From contig JADGFH010000393.1 of NCBI GenBank assembly GCA_016743925.1, positions 1-5,928 on the forward strand: 5,928 bases of DNA. Direction: 5' to 3'. The DNA comes from Labilibaculum sp. (GTDB lineage Bacteria; Bacteroidota; Bacteroidia; Bacteroidales; Marinifilaceae). Below are positions 1 through 4,912 of this stretch, one piece after another. Within the stretch, counting starts at the first letter, position 1. Each line of letters starts with the position of its first letter. Below the pieces are notes generated by a model that saw nothing but the letters and a program-made list of their open reading frames with translations, was not told where the DNA came from and did no database searches. The position numbers were made by a program, and so were the translations under genes.

Positions 1-76
1 AAGCCAATAAATTATTAATTGAAACTTTGATATTCAAGGAATTACTGTTTTGTAGTTGCTTGAGTTTTGTTATCTG

Positions 77-107
77 TTGTAAAACTAAATTTATAGTTAT
101 ATATTTA
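77..107 (+). promoter_or_regulatory. Predicted promoter of the blaI-blaR1-like operon
   Basis: A TTG at 77-79 is followed, after 20 bases, by TATATTTA at 100-107. This matches the Bacteroidota promoter form (TTG near -33, 19-21 bases, TAnnTTTG near -7) except for the last base. Transcription would start at roughly 112-115, leaving a leader of about 25 bases before the ATG at 137. The 16-bp dyad at 83-98 fills the spacer almost completely, so a bound repressor would block polymerase. The match is by eye; no start site is known. Confidence 0.5.
83..98. promoter_or_regulatory. Putative BlaI-type operator 1 (autoregulatory)
   Basis: The sequence AACTAAATTTATAGTT is a dyad with perfect 5-base arms (AACTA / TAGTT) around 6 bases. 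BlaI/MecI repressors bind short dyads of similar size and arm sequence as homodimers. The same arms and spacing recur upstream of tonB1 and tonB2. Its position between the predicted -33 and -7 elements fits autorepression. Binding by the adjacent repressor is inferred. Confidence 0.6.
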
Positions 108-136
108 AGACTGTAAACTATCCAAAAAATTATTAA

Positions 137-511
137 ATGAAAGAGCTAACTCGTGCAGAAGAGCAAGTCATGCAAATCCTTTGGGAGCTTGAGAATGCAT
201 TCGTAAAGGAGATTATAGAAAAAATTGATGAGCCTAAACCTGCTTATAATACAGTTTCTACAATTGTTCGAATTCTTGAAAAGAAAGGCTTTGTAAGTCA
301 TATTGCTTACGGTAAAAGTCATCAATACTTTCCTTTGATGGGAAAAAAAGAATATACTCGAAGATTTATGAAGGGCTTTGTTCGCAACTATTTCTCGAAT
401 TCTTATCGTGATATGGTTTCTTTTTTCGCAAAAGAAGAACAGGTGAGCCTATCAGAATTAGAAGAGGTGAAGAGAATGGTCGAGGAACAAATTAAAAAGC
501 AAAGTAGTTAA
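137..511 (+). CDS. BlaI/MecI/CopY-family transcriptional repressor
   Basis: This 124-residue cytoplasmic DNA-binding repressor has the usual length of the BlaI/MecI family. Residues 1-70 form the winged-helix domain: LTRAEEQVMQILWEL opens helix 1, YNTVSTIVRILEKKGFV (about 37-53) is the recognition helix and start of the wing, and YGKSHQYFPL is the wing strand. Residues 71-124 are the helical dimerisation tail. The segment SFFAKEE (95-101) aligns with the region where staphylococcal BlaI and MecI are cut (Asn-Phe); here the equivalent pair would be F96-F97. The M56 peptidase gene starts 14 bases downstream, the standard repressor-sensor pairing. The start ATG gives the canonical N-terminus and no extension is needed. 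Likely targets are the AACTA-N6-TAGTT dyads in this window. The family is certain; the regulon is inferred. Nothing suggests a role in beta-lactam resistance, since no beta-lactamase or PBP gene is adjacent. Confidence 0.93.
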   Translation: MKELTRAEEQVMQILWELENAFVKEIIEKIDEPKPAYNTVSTIVRILEKKGFVSHIAYGKSHQYFPLMGKKEYTRRFMKGFVRNYFSNSYRDMVSFFAKEEQVSLSELEEVKRMVEEQIKKQSS

Positions 512-525
512 TCTAAAAGATTGGA

Positions 526-2343
526 ATGATTACAGGCATCATCTTATATTTTATGCAATCGGCGATATGCATGGCATTTTTTTATGCCCTGTATTGGTTA
601 TTTCTAAAAAGAGATACTTTTTTTAGAGTTAACCGTATTTTCTTGTTGCTTACTATACTTGCCTCAATTTTAATTCCAACATTAGAAATTCCTTTCCAAC
701 CAGAACCCAAAAGTAGCATTGAGACCCCTTACCATGTTTTAGATGTTGTAGTGAAGACTTCGCAAGAATATTTAAGTGGAAATATGCTCGAAGAGGTTGT
801 GGTTACAGCCTCGGTAAAAAAAGTAATTAACTGGTATCAATATGCTGGAATCGTTTACTTTCTTGGTATTATTATTTTTTCTTTACGATTTTTGACAAAT
901 TTATTTCAATTGTCAAGATGGAGTAGGAAAGGGGAAATCCTCACGGAAAATGGAATTCGTTTGGTTATTCTAACGGATGACTACCCTCCGTTTTCATTTT
1001 TAAATACAGTTTTTATTAGTCAGGAAGATTATCAGAAACCTAATTTTAAATCAATTATTGAGCACGAAAAAGTGCATGTAGATCAACTTCATACATTTGA
1101 TTTAATACTGATAGAAATTCTTACCGTATTTTTTTGGTTGAATCCATTTGTATGGTTTTATAAATCATCAATTCAAGAAGTTCACGAATATTTAGCTGAT
1201 GATAAGGTTGTAAACGGTGCCGTTAATGCTCACGAATATAAAATGCACATTGTAAATCAATTTGCAGGAGGTGATTTATTCCGACTAGCGAACAATTTTG
1301 GACAATCTACCTTAAAGAAAAGAATTTCAATGTTGGGTAGGATTAAATCTCCTAAAATTGCATTGGTGAAATTATTTCTTTTGATTCCAATATTTACCGT
1401 ATTGTTTTCTGCTTTTGCATTTACTATTGTTGAGAAAGAAAAATTAGATACTAATTTTTCTTTTAGTGAGTTATTGCCAACAGAATTGAATCCATTTAAC
1501 TCGTATCAGAATAATTCCGTTAATTTTTTTGGAAATGGTATCGATTATCCTGCTGGGAATTGGTCTGAAAAAGGAATTAAAAATTTGGAGTATAAAAAAG
1601 TTGATCATCCCAATGAAATAAAGGTGGTTATTGATGAAATGCCAGAGTATTATGGGGGAATTAATGCGCTCCAAAAATATATAGCTAATAACGTGTCTTA
1701 TCCTAAAGAGGCACAAATAAAAGGTATTGAAGGTCGTGTATTTGTTTCGTTTGTAGTTAATAAAAAAGGAAATGTAGTAAACACACATTTGATTAAGAAA
1801 TTTGATCCTTCCTTAGATAAAGAAGCATTAAGAGTTGTTGGATCTCTACCTAAGTGGAAACCAGGACGACAAAATGGTAAATTAGCAAATATTGCTTATA
1901 CCGTACCTGTAAATTTCTTATTGGAGAATCAGGTTGAGGAACCAGTGAGCTCTTTAAAGCCACTTTATGCTCGTATAAAGAATGCTTCGGATTATCATTT
2001 AGAGAATGAAATTAAGATAACGGGAATTAAGGAGTATATAATTGTTGAGAGAATGCCGCAATTTATTGGAGCGAATGGTAATTTAAGACGTTACGTAGCC
2101 AATCAAATTCAATATCCTATTTTAGCTGCAGAGCAGGGGTATGAAGGAAAAGTTTTTGTTCATTTTGTGGTAGGTCGTGATGGTCGTGTTAAAAAAGCAA
2201 AAATAATAAAAGGGGCTAATATTGAATTGAATAGAGAAGCTCTTCGAGTGATTAATAATATGCCAACATGGATTCCAGGGGAGCAAAAAGGTGAAAAAGT
2301 TGAAGTGAATTATACAATTCCTATTCGTTTTTCTTTGAAGTAA
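526..2343 (+). CDS. BlaR1-like M56 membrane zinc metallopeptidase with two C-terminal TonB domains
   Basis: This is a 605-residue inner-membrane signalling protease. Hydrophobic segments lie at about 2-26, 37-53, 106-123 and 279-302, with another hydrophobic stretch at 193-212 just after the active site. The gluzincin motif HEKVH is at 180-184, and E221 in EYLAD (221-225) is the probable third zinc ligand, so the catalytic set looks intact. By analogy with BlaR1 the protease faces the cytoplasm and would cleave the BlaI-like repressor encoded 14 bases upstream. The part after the last TM, predicted periplasmic, is not a penicillin-binding domain. It holds two TonB_C repeats (about 365-467 and 503-605), each with the order MP..., YP...A, G(R/K)VFV.FVV, EALRV, P.W.PG, terminal beta strand. 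The loop between TM2 and TM3 (54-105, also predicted periplasmic) contains LEEVVVTA at 88-95, which resembles the TonB-box region of Bacteroidota receptors. Some Bacteroidota M56 proteins are known to carry a TonB_C domain; the double copy and the neighbouring operator-bearing tonB genes suggest it senses TonB-related status. The ligand is unknown. Confidence 0.9.
   Translation: MITGIILYFMQSAICMAFFYALYWLFLKRDTFFRVNRIFLLLTILASILIPTLEIPFQPEPKSSIETPYHVLDVVVKTSQEYLSGNMLEEVVVTASVKKVINWYQYAGIVYFLGIIIFSLRFLTNLFQLSRWSRKGEILTENGIRLVILTDDYPPFSFLNTVFISQEDYQKPNFKSIIEHEKVHVDQLHTFDLILIEILTVFFWLNPFVWFYKSSIQEVHEYLADDKVVNGAVNAHEYKMHIVNQFAGGDLFRLANNFGQSTLKKRISMLGRIKSPKIALVKLFLLIPIFTVLFSAFAFTIVEKEKLDTNFSFSELLPTELNPFNSYQNNSVNFFGNGIDYPAGNWSEKGIKNLEYKKVDHPNEIKVVIDEMPEYYGGINALQKYIANNVSYPKEAQIKGIEGRVFVSFVVNKKGNVVNTHLIKKFDPSLDKEALRVVGSLPKWKPGRQNGKLANIAYTVPVNFLLENQVEEPVSSLKPLYARIKNASDYHLENEIKITGIKEYIIVERMPQFIGANGNLRRYVANQIQYPILAAEQGYEGKVFVHFVVGRDGRVKKAKIIKGANIELNREALRVINNMPTWIPGEQKGEKVEVNYTIPIRFSLK
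1618..2340 (+). repeat. Internal duplication: two TonB_C domains within the M56 protein
   Basis: Repeat 1 covers about 1618-1926 (residues 365-467) and repeat 2 about 2032-2340 (residues 503-605), separated by about 35 residues of linker. They share MP(E/Q), Y-I/V-A-N, YP, G(R/K)VFV-x-FVV, EALRV and PG-x-Q/E, but they are clearly diverged at protein level, so the duplication is old. Repeat 1 keeps the MPEYYGG motif close to the family's MPEFPGG. Repeat 2 has MPQFIGANG instead. Both end in a complete terminal strand (PVNFLLE, PIRFSLK). Confidence 0.85.
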
Positions 2344-2365
2344 TAAATTTTTTTACGTATATTAA
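2334..2365 (+). promoter_or_regulatory. Possible tonB1 promoter
   Basis: TTTG at 2334-2337, inside the last codons of the M56 gene, is followed after 20 bases by TATATTAA at 2358-2365, a partial match to TAnnTTTG. Operator 2 begins at 2364 and would overlap the -7 element. The tonB2 copy keeps the T-run and operator but has no TTTG at the matching place, so this assignment is weak. Confidence 0.28.
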
Positions 2366-2379
2366 CTAAGAATTTAGTT
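2364..2379. promoter_or_regulatory. Putative BlaI-type operator 2 (tonB1, proximal to blaR1-like gene)
   Basis: The sequence AACTAAGAATTTAGTT has arms AACTAA/TTAGTT, a 6-base perfect match around 4 bases. It is the most symmetrical copy in the window. It fits the 16-bp pattern seen before the repressor gene and before tonB2, and lies 61 bases before the tonB1 start codon. Confidence 0.6.
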
Positions 2380-2383
2380 ACAA

Positions 2384-2399
2384 AACTAAATCCTTAGGA
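2384..2399. promoter_or_regulatory. Degenerate second operator-like dyad before tonB1
   Basis: The sequence AACTAAATCCTTAGGA keeps AACTA on the left and TAGGA on the right, with a perfect inner CTAA-N4-TTAG. It starts exactly 20 bp after operator 2, about two helical turns, so two repressor dimers could lie on the same DNA face. The two dyads could also pair as RNA (CTAAGAATTTAGT with ACTAAATCCTTAG, one mismatch), but no T-run follows, so a terminator role is unlikely. Confidence 0.4.
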
Positions 2400-2416
2400 A
2401 TAAGAAACCAATTTTT

Positions 2417-2440
2417 ATTGTTTAACCAAAAATCAATATT
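2417..2440 (+). promoter_or_regulatory. Conserved untranslated leader before tonB1
   Basis: ATTGTTTAAC followed by an A-rich stretch and then ATG recurs at 3228-3251 before tonB2, with identical 14-base spacing to the start codon. No Shine-Dalgarno sequence is present in either, as expected for this phylum. The A-rich stretch may serve translation initiation. It could also be simple retention after duplication. Confidence 0.4.
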
Positions 2441-3142
2441 ATGGAAGTGAAAAAAAACCCTAACTATGATTTGGAAAAAAAACGAGGTTTATTTTTGCAA
2501 ATCGGACTTTTCGTAAGTTTACTTGTTGTGTTAATGGCTTTTGAATATGAATCGCCAGTAGAACAAATCGCCGATTTAAATTTTGACATACTTGAAGAGA
2601 TGGATGAGATGATTCCAATAACAGTTCAAGACAAGCCAAAACCTAAAGAGTTGCCTAAAATTAAACCAATAGAATTAACAACAGTTATTCTGGCCGATGA
2701 TGATGATGAGGTAATTGATTTGGAAATTATTGATACAGACGCTTCGGAAGATGATGCTTATGACATTGAAGATGTCACAGAAGAGGTTGAAGAAGTGGAG
2801 GATGTTCCATTTGTAAGAGTAGAGCAAATGCCAATTTTTAATCCGAAAAAAAATAAGACTTATGATGAAGGAGTAAGAGACTTATTTGTAACGATGCAGA
2901 AAATGACAAAATATCCTGTAATTGCAATGGAAAATGGTATTGAAGGGAAAGTATTTGTACGATTTGTTGTTACAAAAACTGGTAAAATAGACAATGTTCA
3001 AGTAATGAGAAAAGGAGATCCATCTTTGGATAATGAAGCGATTCGCGTGGTTAAAAATTTACCAAATTTTAAGCCAGGATTGCAAAGGAATAGACCAGTA
3101 AGTGTTTGGTTCAGTGGATATATTTCATTTGTTCTACAATAA
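2441..3142 (+). CDS. TonB-like energy transducer paralogue 1
   Basis: This 233-residue predicted inner-membrane protein is periplasmic apart from a short cytoplasmic N-terminus (MEVKKNPNYDLEKKR, 1-15). One TM helix spans about 17-35, followed by a linker (36-122) and a TonB_C domain (about 123-233). TonB proteins pass proton-motive-force energy from ExbB/ExbD to outer-membrane TonB-dependent receptors. The linker has only a short KPKPKELPKIKP stretch (65-76) instead of a long Pro-rich rod, then a very acidic part: 21 of residues 86-121 are Asp or Glu. The TonB_C core is complete (YP at 158-159, GKVFVRFVV at 169-177, PSLDNEAIRVVKNLP, KPG, terminal FVLQ). The MPEFPGG motif of relatives is replaced by MPIFNPKKNKTYDEG (130-144). 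It has its own operator-like dyads upstream, and a weak hairpin follows the stop. The TonB family is secure; whether it energises receptors or plays a regulatory or decoy role is open. Confidence 0.88.
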   Translation: MEVKKNPNYDLEKKRGLFLQIGLFVSLLVVLMAFEYESPVEQIADLNFDILEEMDEMIPITVQDKPKPKELPKIKPIELTTVILADDDDEVIDLEIIDTDASEDDAYDIEDVTEEVEEVEDVPFVRVEQMPIFNPKKNKTYDEGVRDLFVTMQKMTKYPVIAMENGIEGKVFVRFVVTKTGKIDNVQVMRKGDPSLDNEAIRVVKNLPNFKPGLQRNRPVSVWFSGYISFVLQ

Positions 3143-3161
3143 ATAGAGAATCTATTTTTTT
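3141..3161 (+). terminator. Weak intrinsic terminator after tonB1
   Basis: AAATAGA (3141-3147) pairs with TCTATTT (3151-3157) around a GAA loop, and the T-run continues to 3161. The stem is AT-rich, only 7 bp, and overlaps the stop codon, so termination would be partial at best. The same T-run is present before operator 2 without a hairpin. Confidence 0.35.
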
Positions 3162-3170
3162 ACACTCTAT

Positions 3171-3186
3171 AACTAAGGAGTTAGTT
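3171..3186. promoter_or_regulatory. Putative BlaI-type operator 3 (tonB2)
   Basis: The sequence AACTAAGGAGTTAGTT has the same AACTA-N6-TAGTT dyad as the sites at 83-98 and 2364-2379 (inner arms AACTAA/TTAGTT). It lies 65 bases before the tonB2 ATG, at the same distance from the T-run as in the tonB1 unit. No second, degenerate copy follows it. Confidence 0.58.
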
Positions 3187-3251
3187 TAAGATGAATGAAT
3201 TTCAATTATTATCTTTTTATAAATTCGATTGTTTAACGAAAAAACAAGCTT

Positions 3252-3896
3252 ATGGAAGTTAAGAAGAACCCTAAATATAATTTAGAGAAGAAAAGAGTCC
3301 TGTTTTTGCAATTTGGATTCCTGATTAGCTTTTTATTTGTTTTAATGGCGTTTGAATACGAGGTTCCCATAGAAGAACCAGAAGATTTTATTCTTGAAGA
3401 TTTCGATGCTGTTGAAGAAATTATTATGGCGACTTTTATGGAGCCTGAAAAATTAGAACCTCCAAAGATCAAGAAAATTAATTTGATTGATTTAATTATT
3501 GTTGAAGATGGTCCTGAGGTGGATGATTATGATCCAGTTGATTCTTTTGCAAATTTGGATGATGAAGTGGACTACAATCCAGTAATAGAGGACACAGAAG
3601 TTATTGATGAAACGACGCCTTTTGTAATGGTAAAGGAAATGCCAATATTCAATCCAAAAAAGAATCGAACTTATCAGGAGGGATGTAAGGATTTGTTTTT
3701 AACAATGCAGAAGATGGTAAGGTATCCAGTTGTTGCACAGGAATCAAATATTCAAGGTCGGGTATATGTGCGATTTGTAGTAACAAAAACGGGCGAAATT
3801 TCAAATATTGAGGTAACAAGAAAAATTGATCCTTTATTGGATGAAGAGGTTGTTAGAGTAGTTCGAAACTTACCAAAGTTTAAACCAGGAAGATAA
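3252..3896 (+). CDS. TonB-like paralogue 2, truncated by an in-frame TAA
   Basis: As written this is a 214-residue protein. It is the tandem copy of tonB1: N-terminus MEVKKNPKYNLEKKR, TM about 17-35, a diverged acidic linker (36-122), and a TonB_C domain starting with TTPFVMVKEMPIFNPKKN. It stops at KPGR, just before the terminal beta strand of the fold. The TAA (3894-3896) sits exactly where tonB1 has Gln (CAA) and tonB3 has Gln (CAG), so a single C-to-T change explains it. Reading on in frame gives 18 more codons that match the tonB1 end (VxVWFSGYIxFVLQ), then TAG at 3951-3953; the total would be 233 codons, identical in length to tonB1. Loss of the last strand probably destabilises the domain, so this may be a young pseudogene. 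Sequencing error or stop-codon readthrough are the alternatives. It has its own operator and leader. Confidence 0.85.
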   Translation: MEVKKNPKYNLEKKRVLFLQFGFLISFLFVLMAFEYEVPIEEPEDFILEDFDAVEEIIMATFMEPEKLEPPKIKKINLIDLIIVEDGPEVDDYDPVDSFANLDDEVDYNPVIEDTEVIDETTPFVMVKEMPIFNPKKNRTYQEGCKDLFLTMQKMVRYPVVAQESNIQGRVYVRFVVTKTGEISNIEVTRKIDPLLDEEVVRVVRNLPKFKPGR

Positions 3897-3953
3897 CAAA
3901 ATAAAAACGTTGCAGTTTGGTTCTCCGGATACATTAATTTTGTATTGCAATAG
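3897..3953 (+). pseudogene. Detached C-terminal tail of tonB2 after the in-frame stop
   Basis: These codons continue the tonB2 frame directly after its TAA and encode QNKNVAVWFSGYINFVLQ, then TAG. Residues N, V, V, W, F, S, G, Y, I, F, V, L and Q match the tonB1 end at the same positions. There is no start codon, so the tail is not expressed separately. Its preservation points to a recent nonsense change or to readthrough. Confidence 0.8.
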
Positions 3954-4143
3954 GATTGGAAAGAGTTAATATGTAGGCTTTTATTTGCAACAATAGCCAA
4001 TTTAAAACGTATCATATTATATACAAAGCGTTCTTTGAACTCATCCTCTCATGAGGACTTAAGCTGAACATTTACAGTTGTTTTGCAGTGTTTGGCTTTT
4101 GTCACTGCTTTAGCATTGTATCTAATTTATAAAATGTTTAGCT
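3954..4143 (+). other. tonB2-tonB3 intergenic region with two hairpins, no operator
   Basis: These 190 bases hold no convincing gene. Two inverted repeats are visible: TCCTC-TCAT-GAGGA at 4044-4057 (also readable as CTCAT-N6-ATGAG at 4040-4055), and GCAGTG-N12-CACTGC at 4085-4108. Neither is followed by a T-run, so they do not look like terminators; they could be regulator sites or leader structure. The AACTA-N6-TAGTT dyad and the ATTGTTTAAC leader of the other two tonB genes are absent, so tonB3 probably has separate control. Confidence 0.45.
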
Positions 4144-4860
4144 ATGTTTCCTAAAAAAAATCCAAACGCAGATTTAGAAAAACGAAAAACACTGTTTTTT
4201 GAAATTGGTTTGGTTGTTGCATTAGCATTAACCCTGATTTCTTTTGAATGGCCATCAAAAGTAAGAGAGGTCGTAGAAATACGAGATCTCGTTGAACTGA
4301 GTCTTGATGAAGAAATGGTACCAATAACAAGACAGGAAGAACTTAAAGAGAAGCCTAAATTACCACCAAAAATTCTGTTAACAGATATTATTACAATTGT
4401 TGAGAATAATGCAGAAATAGAGGTGGAGTTAGATATTGTCGATGAAACCATAAGTGAAGAAACTGAAATCGAAATTCAGCCTGTTGAGATCTTTGAAGAA
4501 GAGGAGATTGATAATGAAGTGAAGGTTTTTGTGATTGTGGAAGAAATGCCAATTTTTAGACCAGATATTTGTAATACTAGAAAAGAAGGGGATTTGGAAT
4601 TGTACAGATACATTAGTTCTAGTATTCGTTATCCCGTTATTGCTCAGGAAAATGGTATTACAGGAAAAGTTTTCGTAAGCTTTATTGTAGGTAAAGATGG
4701 AGGTATTTCGAATATCAAATTGTTACGAGGGGTTGATTCTTCTATAGATAAAGAAGCAATGCGAGTGATAAAAACATTACCGAAATTTAAACCTGGAATG
4801 CAGAGAGGAAAGCCTGTAAAGGTTTCTTATTCGGCAGTAATTAATTTTATGCTGCAATAA
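4144..4860 (+). CDS. TonB-like energy transducer paralogue 3
   Basis: This 238-residue single-pass inner-membrane protein has a cytoplasmic MFPKKNPNADLEKRK, a TM at about 17-35 ending in SFEWP, a linker (36-126) with a small basic/Pro patch (KEKPKLPPK, 68-76) then many Glu residues, and an intact TonB_C domain (about 127-238). The N-terminus is closer to the common Bacteroidota TonB form than those of tonB1 and tonB2. The core motifs are YP (163-164), ENGITGKVFVSFIVGKDG, SIDKEAMRVIKTLP, KFKPGMQRGKPV and terminal INFMLQ. As in the other two, the PGG motif is missing: MPIFRPDICNTRKEG (135-149) replaces it and adds a cysteine. It probably works with ExbB/ExbD, not encoded here, on TonB-dependent receptors. 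The start is fixed by the conserved N-terminus; an ATG at 4134 is in another frame. Its upstream region lacks the operator of its neighbours, and a strong terminator follows the stop. Confidence 0.9.
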   Translation: MFPKKNPNADLEKRKTLFFEIGLVVALALTLISFEWPSKVREVVEIRDLVELSLDEEMVPITRQEELKEKPKLPPKILLTDIITIVENNAEIEVELDIVDETISEETEIEIQPVEIFEEEEIDNEVKVFVIVEEMPIFRPDICNTRKEGDLELYRYISSSIRYPVIAQENGITGKVFVSFIVGKDGGISNIKLLRGVDSSIDKEAMRVIKTLPKFKPGMQRGKPVKVSYSAVINFMLQ

Positions 4861-4879
4861 TTTGTTGAATTGAAAAAGT

Positions 4880-4910
4880 AAAGCCTAAGATCTATTCTTA
4901 GGCTTTTTTT
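4880..4910. terminator. Strong, probably bidirectional intrinsic terminator
   Basis: AAAGCCTAAGA (4880-4890) and TCTTAGGCTTT (4896-4906) form a perfect 11-bp stem around the loop TCTAT, followed by Ts to 4910. On the minus strand the same stem ends in a T-rich tract. It lies 20 bases after the tonB3 stop and directly beyond the stop of the minus-strand B3/B4 gene, so it can serve both convergent genes. Confidence 0.88.
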
Positions 4911-4912
4911 AT

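Larger units (their letters stand above)
2348..3953 (+). repeat. Tandem duplication of tonB gene plus its upstream region
   Basis: Unit A (2348-3142) and unit B (3155-3953) have the same layout. Each has seven Ts followed by AC, then the AACTA-N6-TAGTT dyad starting exactly 16 bases after the first T, then ATTGTTTAAC (2417-2426 and 3228-3237), then 14 bases to ATG. The genes begin MEVKKNP(N/K)Y(D/N)LEKKR and would both be 233 codons if the internal TAA of tonB2 were ignored. The linkers have diverged most; the TM and TonB_C parts are close. Duplication of a whole regulated unit is the simplest explanation. Confidence 0.8.

Noticed and set aside
43..57. TACTGTTTTGTAGTT as a second operator before the repressor gene
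   Set aside because: The total length is 15 bases and only part of each arm matches; too weak to separate from chance in AT-rich DNA.
1471..1788. Minus-strand open frame inside the M56 gene
   Set aside because: It lies opposite a clearly coding TonB_C region and has no recognisable domain; it is a shadow of the real gene. The same applies to minus-strand frames opposite tonB2 and tonB3.
137..2343. Interpretation as a beta-lactam resistance locus
   Set aside because: The repressor and M56 families match BlaI/BlaR1, but the penicillin-binding sensor domain, beta-lactamase and PBP2a genes are all absent; the sensor is TonB-like.
2364..2399. Inverted repeat as an intrinsic terminator of the blaI-blaR1-like operon
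   Set aside because: The stem is AT-rich with a mismatch and no T-run follows; its halves are better explained as two operator dyads.
4112..4142. Operator half-sites CTAA and TTAG before tonB3
   Set aside because: They are separated by 12 bases, not the 4 between CTAA and TTAG in the other sites, and outer bases do not match.
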